The notes: generated by a model not told the origin, from the sequence alone. Positions 13,501 to 22,934 are shown, counted from the first letter of the stretch. The stretch: DNA of 64,000 nucleotides from Mesocentrotus franciscanus (GCA_037976565.1 CP137666.1:6381802-6445801), one strand, 5' to 3'. Translations and numbers: made by a program.

Positions 13501-16500
13501 TTGATGGAATTGCAGATAGGAGTAATGATAAGACAGTCTGTTAGACATTTCTTATATTTGTAATTTCGGTGTTTTTTTTGGAGTGGGGGGTATTCTAGTT
13601 TACAAATGATAAGATATGAGAAAAATTAGCATTGATTGAAATGAAGGATAAATCTGAGTATCTAAATGTGATGGTCAAGAGAGATATTGTTTAATGTATA
13701 AACCAGTAATACCTTTTTCCCAAAAAAGTAGTTGTTTTTAATACAATTTCTGAACTCTTTTAACATGCACTGTAGGATGTAACTAATTCATACATCTTGC
13801 CTTATTTTGAAGGTCTCGCCAGTGTTTGGTCCACTTCAGGGCGATACTATGGTGAACATCATTGGTGATAGTCTTGTGGCTGATGCAGCAGTGAATGCTA
13901 ACTCAACCCTTGAAGTGATTATAGCAGGTCAACCCTGTCATGTTGACTTGAGTTTAAGCAATATCACCCAGTGAGTTCTTAAAATGTACTAAACTTTGAA
14001 AAATTTCAAGTAAAACAAAAACAAAACCTTTGCATTGTTGAATTTGTACTTATATTTTGCTCAATTTCCTTTGCTTTTGTAATCTTTAATTTGTACATGA
14101 CCTCTCTGAAGAAATTTTGCTACTGTTAGAGCTACTGTGTTAGAATAGAATGAAGATATAGATAAATGAGATGAATAAATAGATAAATAATAGTTTTGTG
14201 TGCCTGTCAGAAAGGCATAAACACAAATCCTTTGTCATATTTCTGTTTTTTCTGAATTAATAATATCTCTGTAACAATATCAATGGTGTACAGATTGAAA
14301 TGTGTTGCGTAGATGAAATCAAAGAACAGTCAAAATATTAGAATGTGTTTTCTCAAAATATATTATGTATCCTCTTTCGAACATCCGTTCTCACCCTTCT
14401 GCCGGGTACATGACATATTGTTTAGCATTTCGGTAAATTGATGATGTATTTGGGGTTACAGTTTTTGAAGAGCAATGAAATGGGGTGACCTATTTATGCT
14501 AATTTATATGTTGAATTTCACTATAAACCTGATTTGATTTTTTTTCTCACAGTATTGTTTGCATAACCCCATCTGTTGAAGAACCCTTGTCGGGTCCAGT
14601 GACAGTCGAAGTAGAAGTGGATGATCCCAGCCTCACGTTTGCTATAGGAGGATTCGCATCTTCAGAGCCAAGATATATCTTCTCATATGTGGTAGGTGCT
14701 ATGTTGATGAGGACTTCGGTGAGAATGAAAGGAAGCAAAAAAAACTTATGATGATGATGAGGAGGAGGAGGAGAATGAAGAGGAAGATGAGGAGGAGGAG
14801 GAGGAGGAGCATGAGGTAATGCATGAGGATGATGCCAACATTGATGACAATGAGGATGCTGATGAAGCTGGTGATAATATTGATAGTGATAAAAATAAAG
14901 GGCAAGAAGGATTAATGGTTGAAGAGGATATGATGGTGATTAGTTTGCTGATGAAATTTATTTCAGAACCACTTAATCAACATTTTAGACCAGCCTGAGC
15001 AAAGAGTGCTATCCTTGTTAATATGAATTCCTCACTAAATTGTCTATTCAGGAACCTGTTTTCACCCACTTCGGTCCTTTTGTTGGACCAATGTTTGGCA
15101 GAACTACAATCACTCTCTTTGGTGAGGACCTTCATGCGGAAACAATCCAGAAGTAACAGTTGCTGGTGTGCCTTGTCACATACACAGGTATACTATGGCC
15201 CAATGGGATAATGGAAAAAAGAAAAAAAAATAAAGGTTCATATACATTATTTTAATCATAGCAAGGTTCGCTTTATAGCTTATTGTTTAATTGGGTTTTA
15301 AAGATTTGTATCAGTCAGATGTGATTATTTACGTCTGAGTACAAAAGTTTAACATCACCATTGGATAGTTGTCATTCAGTTTCAACAGGCGTCCATCATA
15401 GTCAGTTTGTAGGAAGAGATAGAGTTGAGTACTGACTTCATCTCTACACTAACTCACATCTCCTTGGAGTTGTCCACTCACAAGTAGCTTTTACCTCATA
15501 ATTTTAGTAGTAAAATGGCAATACATGTATCTCTTTACAAAAATAGTATTTGAAGCTGACATTTATAACTATTATAGGGCATGGAACCCCAAATATACAA
15601 AGCAAATATTCTCAATCATTGGGCACCAGTCCTATGATTATAATTAAGATTCTAACTAAATTATTCATTCTAAATATTTTTAAAGGTAATTTCCAACTCT
15701 AAATGTGACCTCCTCCAATAGTGTATTAGTTTAGTAATATATCGACAATAACATGGAATATGTCCTTTAAAAGTTCTTAAAGGTCAGCTGGCAGTTTCAT
15801 AGGACAAACATAACATGATATTATTGCACTAGCTGTTGCCTTCTCAGATATATCATTTTAAGTTGAATATATTCTTTTGAACTTGAAATGGTACCAATCG
15901 CCAAATTTGTGTTATCAAGTGGAGTATATACGTCATCGTCGAGCCTTGAGAATAAACAACGTTTTTTGAAANNNNNNNNNNNNNNNNNNNNNNNNNNNNN
16001 NNNNNNNNNNNNNNNNNNNNNNNNNNNNNNNNNNNNNNNNNNNNNNNNNNNNNNNNNNNNNNNNNNNNNNNNNNNNNNNNNNNNNNNNNNNNNNNNNNNN
16101 NNNNNNNNNNNNNNNNNNNNNNNNNNNNNNNNNNNNNNNNNNNNNNNNNNNNNNNNNNNNNNNNNNNNNNNNNNNNNNNNNNNNNNNNNNNNNNNNNNNN
16201 NNNNNNNNNNNNNNNNNNNNNNNNNNNNNNNNNNNNNNNNNNNNNNNNNNNNNNNNNNNNNNNNNNNNNNNNNNNNNNNNNNNNNNNNNNNNNNNNNNNN
16301 NNNNNNNNNNNNNNNNNNNNNNNNNNNNNNNNNNNNNNNNNNNNNNNNNNNNNNNNNNNNNNNNNNNNNNNNNNNNNNNNNNNNNNNNNNNNNNNNNNNN
16401 NNNNNNNNNNNNNNNNNNNNNNNNNNNNNNNNNNNNNNNNNNNNNNNNNNNNNNNNNNNNNNNNNNNNNNNCAGTCCCTGTTTGTCCCATTGCTTGACCA

Positions 16501-19500
16501 AAGATAGTGAAGTGTTTAACTAATGCATTAAAGGTGTTGAGCATTGCCTTTAACCCATTGCCTACGGGACCGGGTGGTCCCTGTATTAAGCCTATGGGAA
16601 CTAGAGAATTCAGTTGTCAACGGGTTAAGGTTGTAGCAGAAGTTACATTTATCAAGTGATAATTCTTGAGATGGGTATGAAATCAGGGATGGGAGTGTCT
16701 GCATTTTGCTGAATTTTGCAAAGAACTTTAGGTACATATGTAGTTTACTATGGGTACTTAAGAAATATATCTCTCAATAGGAGGATAGTGACGATCATAT
16801 AACATGTGATAACAAGTTTTATACATAAATCCATCATAACAAGATTTCATTTCCTAGCTGAGGTGTTTATGCAGTGTATTTTGGTCCTTATATCCTTTTA
16901 TATACCTCACTTTAGAAATCTAGCCATCTGATTGGTCGAAATTGGAGTCCTGATTTTAGCCATGCCCACCTACCAGTCAATAGTCTTTTAAAAAGTGCCC
17001 TCATACCCGCCTACCTGTCAAAAGTCTTTTAAAAAGTGCCCTCATACCCGCCTCCCGGTCAATAGTCTTTTAAAAAATGCCCTCATGCTGCGATCCCCAT
17101 TGGTTTACGTGTTAAAATTTTTTTTTGTGCGAGCGCGGATACAATACAGTGCGTTTTGTCTGCGATTCCCAAATGATTGTAAGATTCAGTCACCTTTCCA
17201 GCAAGATTAACAGACAGTGTCTCAGATTTTCTGTGATGTTTTAACCAATCTTTACTCAAGAAAAGGATAAGGTAAGAATTCTTGGTAGATTTTTGTGTCA
17301 ATTCGGTATATAAAGATATAATGACTGCTTTAATATTTGAGGCATAGTTGTTTTATAGGCTCTCCGAGGCGTTACATCCTGCCATCGATCACCTCGGCAC
17401 GCCTCGGGGTGATAACAGGATGTAACGTCCCTGAGCCTATAAAAACAACTATCCCTCTCATAGCAGTCATTATATCTATAATATCGACCACTGGCAGTAT
17501 TGCTCTTCACAAATGAAAGTCTAAAATACATGCTTTTGAGTCAAAACATCAAATTGCTACGAATGAAAATCACTAATTTTCAAAAGTAATTCAACTTAAC
17601 CAGTAGCAGCAACCACAACCAGTTAAGATTGTTTTGTGTAATTTCCTGAAGGTGATGATGGGAGACAAGCAGACATATAACGTGGGACTCCTCCAAATGC
17701 CACGCCCAGAGCATAGGTAACACACCCATAGCCCTCACCATCATCGGCATCCTGACCCTGTTGGCCATCGTCATCCTCATTGTTGTCATAGGCATCAAGA
17801 GGTACCAGAAGTCAAAGAGAGGAGAGAGATTACCGATTGATAACACTCATGTGGGTTTCAATCATATGGCAGGTACAGAGGAAGTCCATTTGCAAGGCCA
17901 GGGTCTACATAGGATCAACAGTAAGTAGTAGGAATAATGGCATTAGTGCTCTTCTGTCTGGTCTACATAAATTTCATGTTTGAAATACATGTATGGTTGT
18001 AATTGAAAGCCAATACATGTGCTTGTGTAAGAAAATACATTTTTGCAAAAACTGGGAAATACCCTGTGATGAGCTTCATCTTAAGGAATAGATGTTCCAT
18101 TTATGGATGCCATTACCAGGCCTTAAAGTGAAGGTTCTGTGAAATGGAATGCCTGCCTGTGCTTGTTTAATAACACATGCACCACTATATTTTGTACCAA
18201 GTAAGTGGAATCACCTTGGGTGAGAGTACACTTGCAAATTTATAAAGCTTTGGAACACCAGACCATTGTAGCTGTTTTGCAACAGACAATTCAGTATTAA
18301 CCCCTTTTGATGGAAGCTATGTATTCATTATTCAAATGAATTATCAAAGAAATCTATCATTTGCTTCCCACAGCGAACTTGACAAATCCTGATACACCGG
18401 CTAATATTGGAGCCATGCCTCTCATGCATGCCCCTCAACAAGAGCACATTGAAATATGATCTTAATTTTGTGTTTGCATGTTTTTAATCCTAATTTAAAC
18501 GACTTATTAAAGACTTGTCTCCATTTCTGTTTACTCACAGCCTACTTGACGAACCCTGGTATGCCAGCCAATGAAGCCATGCCACTCATGAATGCCCCTC
18601 TACTAGAGCAGATTAACAATGAGCTAGCTGCTGAGATAAGTCAGGTCTTGATTCATGAGGAGAAGATTGCTGTGGGCAAAGTATTAGGCCAAGGTAAGTG
18701 GGTCAATCAATAACTTATATTATATGCTATTGTGTATAACTTAATTAGATTCTTTCCATTGTTTAATTTATAATTACATAATGAAGCAAATATTGAGGTG
18801 GTTAGAGTTGTACAATAAATCCTTAAAAATGAAAGAGCATGAATAGATATATGTTATTGTATATGTTTGATAATAGCTGCAAGATACACTATATGCGGTC
18901 ATCAAAGAAATAAGTGGGTCAGCAATTTGGTTGTATTGGCATGTGTTCTGGTAGCATTTGCTTTTGGAGCTATGTGGTACATAGTGATAGTCCATTCATA
19001 GTAAAATCTCCACAAATGTTTGTTGGCAAATCCATGAGAACTAGCTATAAGAGCTCAGTTTCCGCACTATATTGATGAAACATTCTTTGTTGGTATTATT
19101 AAACTGATGAACTTTACTAAAGGTCTCTAAGTTAAATGGACTGTTAGCCAATTTTCTTGTTTTAGTTTAGTTGGTCTTTGATGTCTTTATCCCCAAAGGT
19201 CACTTTGGTTGTGTTTTTGCTGGTAAGCTCCATCAAGACGGCGAGGAACTGCAAGTTGCAGTCAAGTCCCTACACCAGGAACCCTCAACGAAATCAGTAA
19301 CTTCCTTCGTGGGGAATCATGATGAAGGACTTCAAACATCGCAACGCGCTAGCTCTGATTGGTGTTTGTATTATCAGCGACACCAACATGCCTTATGTCG
19401 TCCTGCCCTTCATGAAGAATGGAGACATCCTGACGTTTATACGGGATCCGTCCAATGTAAGTCATTCTATACTCACCTAAATATCAATCTCACTTACGTG

Positions 19501-22500
19501 TATACCAGTAATTGGACTGTGTTTGTGTTTATTATTAAAGTTGATCACCCTCACTTGGTCAAAGAAAAGACACTCTCCAGGTAGAACCACATTCAGCCAC
19601 AGTTGGCAGCAAGTTAGGCATAGATTTCCCATAAAAGAAAAAAAGCCCTGCAGATAAGGTACAATCACTATTAAATAACATCAAATATGGAACATTTTTC
19701 TAAGAGAATCTATCCAGGGGTAGAAATGCTTCAAGCATTGACATACTCTTCTATATGAGAAAACACTACCAATTTGGCTTTTCTGATCACTGAGACACCT
19801 TGGCAATATGTAGTGGCACATCTGGCCAGTCATCATTAGTCTTTTCAATATGTTGGATCTTTGTAACTAGGGTTGACTTGCCTAAATGTTTTTTTCTGTT
19901 GCTTCCCTGTACTGTCTTGCTAGATCCCATATAGTTGAAAGAAAATCATTGATTGCCCAGATTCTGTAGGCCTATATCTGAGTTTGAATATTATATACCG
20001 GTACTCATCATCACAGTTTCATCTTGTATGCAGTGCTAGTGGCAAATATTCTATATATGTAGAGGTAAATTTTGCAAATTATGTCTGCATGGTGCTATAT
20101 GTAATAACTTTGCTCCATCAAATGGAATATCAGTAAAGAAAAGGAATTATGTGCATCAATATTATATTGTATTCACATGATAGGAGCTTACAGCTAGACA
20201 GCTTCTAGAGTTCTGTCGCCAGATAGCAGAGGGCATGATGTACCTGTCGGGTCTCAAGTTCGTCCACCGCGACCTGGCCGCACGTAACTGTATGCTGGAC
20301 AAGGACATGGTGGTCAAGGTAGCGGACTTTGGACTGTCCAGGGACATCTATGAGAGGTCATACTACAGCGCTAAGGACAAGACTGCCAAGCTGCCAGTCA
20401 GATGGATGGCCATGGAGTGTCTGGAGAGAAACATCTATAATACCAGGACAGATGTGGTAAGTTGTGAGGGGTAACAAGGGTGGCAGTAGTTTGCGGCACT
20501 CAAATTCATTTGTATAACTGTACTCTCTATGCAAATCTTGTTTACTTGATCATATCATTAGAGTTGCATTGACTCATCCCTAATCCCACCTGCATATTTT
20601 ACTCTTTAGTCATCTATCTCTCTTCGATCAATGTTTCTTTAAAATTTATCCATTCACATAATTCTTTTGAAACAGAATGATTTGATAATCATACAGTTTA
20701 TAAGGAAATATACTGCAGTAACAGAATATTTGGCAGATTTTCAGCAAACAATTACATGTCACCTTAGATTTGATCAAAAGAATTTGACATGTCAGAAGAA
20801 CATTTTGTTATACTGGGTTTGGAATGCTTCATCTTCTTGAATGATGATGCAGTATTCCAGCTACTAGTATGAAGGAATATGCTGTGCCCTATATTTCTTG
20901 AGTAATTTCAGTGTCCCTATAAAGTCATTTTGTTTAAATATCACTTTATTAACAATCAGGAAGTAATAAAATATAATACACAGGGGGAGGGAGGGGGGGA
21001 GGGGAGGGGAGGGGACCCCCCTCAATTTTTAGGGATCGTCCCCCTCAAAATTTGAAAAAGTGCAAAAAAAATGTATAGGAAATACTGACCAAAAACTGCA
21101 ACACACTTTTAGGCTCTGGAGGGCCCAAGAGTGCAGCGTTTGGACATATAAAAATTCAAAAATCTGGCTCTGCCCCCTGGATGCTCATCTGACTGTAATT
21201 AAATGCCTAAAACCCCTGAGCTTCAAATAAAATTCAAACATGGTTTATTTTTAATTCGATACCAGTGATTTACAGATGTTGCTGAAATGGCATGATTTTT
21301 CCCTGAGCTTCATGGGGCTCCGCCCCCTTGACCCCTGCTGGGGCTTTGCCCCTGGACCCCACGCCAATTTACGCTCCACTTGCTTTGCTCGCTTTGCTCT
21401 ACCTGATCGTAACTACTTTAGCCCCAGGGCCTGCGTAACATGTAAGAGTGGTGGTGATGCAGATTTTTTTCTGCCCCCCCCCCAAACGTTTTTGCTCATT
21501 ACGCCACTGCTCCCTCGTCCATCGCATTTCATTAAAATACAACTTTTGTCGTTAAAATACAACTTTTGGGATTAAAGAATACAGTTTTTGAACTCCAGAG
21601 GTTGGCAGGTCTGCGATGTTAACGGACAGGTTTAACATATCGCCTGTTGAGGTCACCAGGGCGTTAACTCCATGTCAAAGTAATCTGGATCAATGCCATT
21701 GCTGCACCAAACAGACGATGTTACATAAATACAAGATTTATACTTCATTAAATTGTTATCCTTGTTTCTCCAGTGGTCATTTGGTGTGGTGATGTGGGAG
21801 TTACTCACCCGAGGAATAGTGCCTTACCCTTCTGTGGACAATGTGGACATCTTAAAATTTCTTCATGGTGGTCGACGGCTTTCCCAGCCTGAGCATTGTC
21901 CAGACCATGTGTAAGTACAAGAATCACAGCTCCATATTTGTCGATAAATATATTGGTTTGGGGAGTAGGGAGGTAATGCTATTCCCATTGTCAAAGAATA
22001 AGAATTTATCTTTGTTTTTTAACAAGAAAATAGCAAACTGTCCTCGGTTTATCAATCTTGGTTCAGCATTACCTTTTCATAAAAATGCAACTTTTCAGAT
22101 GCTATTGTTTAAAATGGTTCCCACTTTTTTCTGAATCATTGTTTCCAAAGTCTCTAACAAGGAAAAGAAGAAACAGAAAGAGATCTCAAATATGCTAAAG
22201 GCATGTCCTTTGGGTTTTGTTAAACTTTTTGTAGGCTATCAAAATCCAGCCCCCTAACATTGCCCCCTTAACACTGCTCCTCTAACACTGTCCCTGTTGA
22301 AAATGACATTACCTTTCCAAAGAAAAACACTTTAGGTACTTTGGGCGATCCTGGCAATTAGACAATATATGGTTCGGTCACTGTTTAATGAGATAAAAAT
22401 GTATGATTTATTCTTCAATGTGATTTCCTACAGGTATGAGGTGATGTTGAGTTGTTGGTCAGTGAGTCCCATCGATCGTCCAAGCTTCTGTTTGCTGGTT

Positions 22501-22596
22501 GACAACCTAGATGGTATCCTGATGGTCAAGTCGGAAGACCCAGCTGACCAGGAGAAAACCGATGCCTATGTCAACATTCCTGGTGCAGCCTCATAG
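5593..22596 (+). CDS. MET: MET/RON-family receptor tyrosine kinase (gene span)
   Basis: A single-pass cell-surface tyrosine kinase of the hepatocyte-growth-factor receptor type. Read in order: signal peptide, Sema domain (exons 1-4), PSI domain (exon 5), IPT modules (exons 6-8), a 500-N gap, transmembrane exon, juxtamembrane exon, then a full kinase. The kinase shows a Gly-rich loop ([11 protein letters not shown]), VAVK lysine, HRDLAARN catalytic loop, DFG, a YY activation pair in [17 protein letters not shown] and [14 protein letters not shown]. This architecture is specific to MET/RON, and the C-terminal lobe is closest to MET. Splice sites are canonical. Eight apparent 1-base deletions break the frame in exons 1, 2 (three), 5, 8 and the first kinase exon (two). 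All are deletions, most lie in or next to short base runs, and they surround the assembly gap, so consensus error is likelier than a pseudogene, though unproven. Remaining IPT exons are probably in the gap. Introns hold several small transposons. Confidence 0.9.
6716..7041 (+). CDS. MET: Receptor exon 2: middle of Sema domain, three frame breaks
   Basis: Joins exon 1 in phase 1 to give [15 protein letters not shown], matching MET's SYMEMPLEC. Conserved pieces lie in three frames: [14 protein letters not shown], then [10 protein letters not shown], then [20 protein letters not shown], then back to the first frame for [13 protein letters not shown]. Each step equals one missing base (about 6745-6768, 6800-6811 and 6995-7002). 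The total length keeps the correct modulo-3 phase only because there are three. The basic furin-type site of vertebrate MET is not visible between ECK and LQAA. Confidence 0.8.
7152..7309. mobile_element. MITE, GGCCCCGTCTTATAAAGAGTT termini, in receptor intron 2
   Basis: About 158 bp with inverted ends (GGCCCCGTCTTATAAAGAG at left, CTCTTTATAAGACAGGGCCC at right) and internal 'gattgatatcaat' palindromes. Two relatives lie at 41212-41382 and 63546-63702. No coding capacity. Confidence 0.85.
7540..7700. repeat. (GA)n microsatellite and GA-rich tract
   Basis: About 35 bp of pure GA near 7559-7594 inside GA-rich DNA, shortly upstream of the exon 3 acceptor. The minus-strand Ser/Leu frames here are artefacts of the repeat. 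Confidence 0.85.
7751..7939 (+). CDS. MET: Receptor exon 3: Sema domain
   Basis: In frame, 63 codons between TTTTCCTAG and GGTAGT. It reads [19 protein letters not shown] and then [12 protein letters not shown], matching the late Sema blades, and ends [10 protein letters not shown] like MET's 'LGTSEGRFMQV' strand. Both ends are phase 0. Confidence 0.9.
7940..10352. other. Receptor intron 3; no additional gene
   Basis: 2.4 kb of AT-rich intron. The only recognisable item is a degenerate relative (about 9817-9895) of the small TTAA-flanked element at 16550-16628. A (TA)n tract lies at about 10000-10021. Confidence 0.6.
10353..10505 (+). CDS. MET: Receptor exon 4: end of Sema domain
   Basis: 51 codons, phase 0 at both ends, starting [17 protein letters not shown] and ending MYVMTPYK before GTAAGT. 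It corresponds to the last Sema blade just before the PSI domain (MET '..GYTLVITGKKITKI'). Confidence 0.85.
10999..12567. mobile_element. Composite element, CAGTGGCGGATCC termini, in receptor intron 4
   Basis: Inverted ends CAGTGGCGGATCCAG (left) and CTGGATCCGCCACTG (right) are directly flanked by ATAGAT at 10993-10998 and 12568-12573, a probable 6-bp target duplication. Inside are a purine-only tract (11040-11280), an internal CAGTGGCAGATC end-like copy at about 11619, and a ~179-bp tandem repeat. No transposase gene was seen. A related terminus occurs at about 63809. Confidence 0.75.
11700..12380. repeat. ~179-bp tandem repeat inside the composite element
   Basis: The landmark 'atgccaggaaaa' recurs at about 11817, 11996 and 12175, with a partial copy near 12361. 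Each unit also carries a 'gctcgtggacgatgctc.gcatcgtc' hairpin-like segment and 'cttaaactgttacttgattt'. There are three full copies and one decayed copy. Confidence 0.8.
12603..12823 (+). CDS. MET: Receptor exon 5: PSI domain
   Basis: Starts [18 protein letters not shown] and contains [18 protein letters not shown], the cysteine spacing and CGWC core of plexin-semaphorin-integrin domains, then DACSPAIYE. One base is missing near 12765-12772: the frame carrying EMPETEVD must step to the frame carrying [17 protein letters not shown]. Flanked by AG and GTAAGC. Confidence 0.88.
12824..13812. other. Receptor intron 5 with telomere-like and SINE-like sequence
   Basis: About 12987-13056 holds a degenerate TTAGGG-like array (GGGTAAGGGTTAGGATTAGG and neighbours). 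About 13085-13410 looks like a SINE-type dispersed repeat, with a segment near 13330-13400 of the form 'gcctggctttgatttggtccctcaacct...gaaccggccacc'. No gene. Confidence 0.4.
13813..13970 (+). CDS. MET: Receptor exon 6: first half of IPT domain 1
   Basis: Reads [20 protein letters not shown] and later [20 protein letters not shown]. The 'P..GP..GGT.V.I.G..L' pattern is the hallmark of IPT/TIG immunoglobulin-like folds. It ends in phase 2 at a GTGAGT donor and joins exon 7 as ..NITHIVCITP. Confidence 0.88.
14553..14691 (+). CDS. MET: Receptor exon 7: second half of IPT domain 1
   Basis: Continues [20 protein letters not shown] and ends EPRYIFSYV at GTAGGT, phase 0. 'I.C.TP....G.V.V.V.......F.Y' is the second half of a TIG fold. 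Confidence 0.85.
14735..14900. repeat. Imperfect (GAT/GAG)n trinucleotide repeat in intron 7
   Basis: Begins about 45 bases after the exon 7 donor. One plus-strand frame stays open for about 90 codons to a stop at 14998 and is almost all Asp/Glu, but it has no upstream ATG and no homology; intron retention would hit a stop first. Confidence 0.8.
15052..15187 (+). CDS. MET: Receptor exon 8: start of IPT domain 2
   Basis: [20 protein letters not shown] followed by TLFGEDLHA in one frame, then [15 protein letters not shown] in the next frame: one base is missing near 15137. This is another TIG start pattern. It ends in phase 2 at GTATAC once the missing base is allowed for. The matching downstream half was not found before the gap. 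Confidence 0.82.
15972..16471. other. Assembly gap, 500 N
   Basis: Exactly 500 undetermined bases, probably a nominal scaffold gap. The rest of IPT2 and any further IPT exons of the receptor should lie in or near it. Open frames drawn across the N run are meaningless. Confidence 0.97.
16550..16628. mobile_element. Small TTAA-flanked piggyBac-like MITE
   Basis: TTAA at 16550-16553 and 16625-16628 flank imperfect inverted ends (CCCATTGCCTAC at left, GTCAACGGG at right). A degenerate relative is at about 9817-9895. TTAA duplication is the piggyBac hallmark; the family assignment is inference. Confidence 0.5.
16962..17088. repeat. 41-bp tandem repeat, about 3 copies
   Basis: 'agtcttttaaaaagtgccct' recurs with exact spacing 41 at 16982, 17023 and 17064, separated by 'catacccgcctacc.gtcaa'. 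Confidence 0.85.
17317..17474. mobile_element. Foldback (hairpin) element upstream of the TM exon
   Basis: Two ~65-nt arms face each other (left: TATAATGACTGCT and TAGTTGTTTTATAGGCTC; right: GAGCCTATAAAAACAACTA and AGCAGTCATTATA) around a short CG-containing loop. Typical of a MITE. The minus-strand frame across it is not a gene. Confidence 0.8.
17652..17920 (+). CDS. MET: Receptor exon with transmembrane segment
   Basis: After an extracellular stretch the sequence reads [20 protein letters not shown] plus IVVIGI, a clear single membrane helix, then the stop-transfer [11 protein letters not shown] and a cytoplasmic juxtamembrane piece ending HRINS at GTAAGT, phase 1. The 5' boundary is uncertain: the frame upstream of NTP is open back to about 17659 ([20 protein letters not shown]), so the acceptor may be slightly downstream of 17652. 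Confidence 0.8.
18374..18459 (+). CDS. Alternative/duplicate juxtamembrane exon ending in a stop
   Basis: A CAG acceptor with a pyrimidine-containing tract precedes a sequence clearly homologous to the next exon at 18541 ([20 protein letters not shown] versus [19 protein letters not shown]). Joined to the TM exon in phase 1 it stays in frame and stops at 18457-18459 after QQEHIEI. The only indel against its twin is a whole codon. If spliced in, it gives a membrane-anchored receptor without a kinase; otherwise it is a relic of exon duplication. Confidence 0.6.
18541..18693 (+). CDS. MET: Receptor juxtamembrane exon leading into the kinase
   Basis: Reads (T)[19 protein letters not shown], then [18 protein letters not shown] and ends [10 protein letters not shown], the first strand of the kinase N-lobe. 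Acceptor CTCACAG, donor GTAAGT, phase 1 at both ends. Confidence 0.9.
19199..19456 (+). CDS. MET: Receptor kinase exon: Gly loop, catalytic lysine, alpha-C
   Basis: (G)[20 protein letters not shown] then VKSLHQEPS: Gly-rich loop and VAVK lysine. After one missing base (about 19286) the frame gives NEISNFLR. After another at about 19308-19312 (GGGG run) it gives [19 protein letters not shown] and then [20 protein letters not shown], matching the MET hinge 'LPYMKHGDL..FIR'. Donor GTAAGT, phase 0 once both deletions are allowed for. Confidence 0.88.
20184..20456 (+). CDS. MET: Receptor kinase exon: catalytic and activation loops
   Basis: 91 intact codons. Landmarks: [36 protein letters not shown] (catalytic Asp and Asn), [19 protein letters not shown] (Mg-binding DFG and paired activation tyrosines like MET Y1234/Y1235), [12 protein letters not shown]. 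Every residue needed for catalysis is present. Confidence 0.96.
20980..21560. repeat. Transposon-derived GC-rich repeat in kinase intron
   Basis: G-rich and C-rich runs at about 20983-21020, followed by pieces of the ~90-bp repeat seen at 1-345 ('ggatgctcatctgactgtaattaaatgcc', 'cccctgagcttc') and 'ggctttgcccctggacccc'. Partial copies, no coding potential. Confidence 0.6.
21774..21910 (+). CDS. MET: Receptor kinase exon: C-lobe
   Basis: [20 protein letters not shown] then [20 protein letters not shown] and DHV, matching MET 'WSFGVLLWELMTRG..PYP....GRRLLQPEYCPD'. Acceptor CTCCAG, donor GTAAGT, ends in phase 2. Confidence 0.95.
22434..22596 (+). CDS. MET: Receptor terminal exon: end of kinase and docking tail
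   Basis: (V)[19 protein letters not shown] completes the kinase (MET 'YEVMLKCW....RPSF'). The short tail ends [11 protein letters not shown] and a TAG stop. Y-V-N-I resembles the second docking tyrosine of MET (YVNV) and fits a GRB2 SH2 consensus (pYxN). Only one such motif is present and the tail is much shorter than in vertebrates. Confidence 0.95.
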
Positions 22597-22786
22597 TCTA
22601 GAGATTCCTTCCAAGCTGCCGGTGAAAACCTCCAGATAATCCAAACATTGGTAACCTTGTTTATGCCCACTTATGAGCAATTGTCTTAAAAGAACTATCA
22701 TGATCTGTTGGATGGGACTTAATATAATAATTTCTAGATTTCTATTTCAGGAAGAAAAACAGCCATTCTTATTCAAAAGACATTGT

Positions 22787-22934
22787 TCAGGGTGCCGTTT
22801 CATAAAATTTTTTATCAATAACAAATTACAATAGGTGTTATAAGCTATTGAAATAGTTGCATTTGATTGCCCGTTGGCAAAATTGTTATAGAAATGTTGC
22901 AGTTGTTATTGATGATAAGTTTTATGAAATACAG
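22787..22934. mobile_element. Small inverted-repeat element in the 3' flank
   Basis: Left end AGGGTGCCGTTTCATAAAAT and right end GTTTTATGAAATACAG are inverted relatives. Internal 'atcaataac' and 'gttattgat' also pair. About 148 bp and non-coding. Confidence 0.65.

Noticed and set aside
15821..16544. Frames of more than 200 codons on both strands
   Set aside because: They only read through the 500-N assembly gap.
16962..17088. Three 41-bp repeats considered as a CRISPR-like array
   Set aside because: The repeats are contiguous without unique spacers and the genome is animal.
17652..17720. A further frameshift in the transmembrane exon
   Set aside because: The frame of the membrane helix is open upstream to about 17659, so an alternative acceptor explains it without a deletion.
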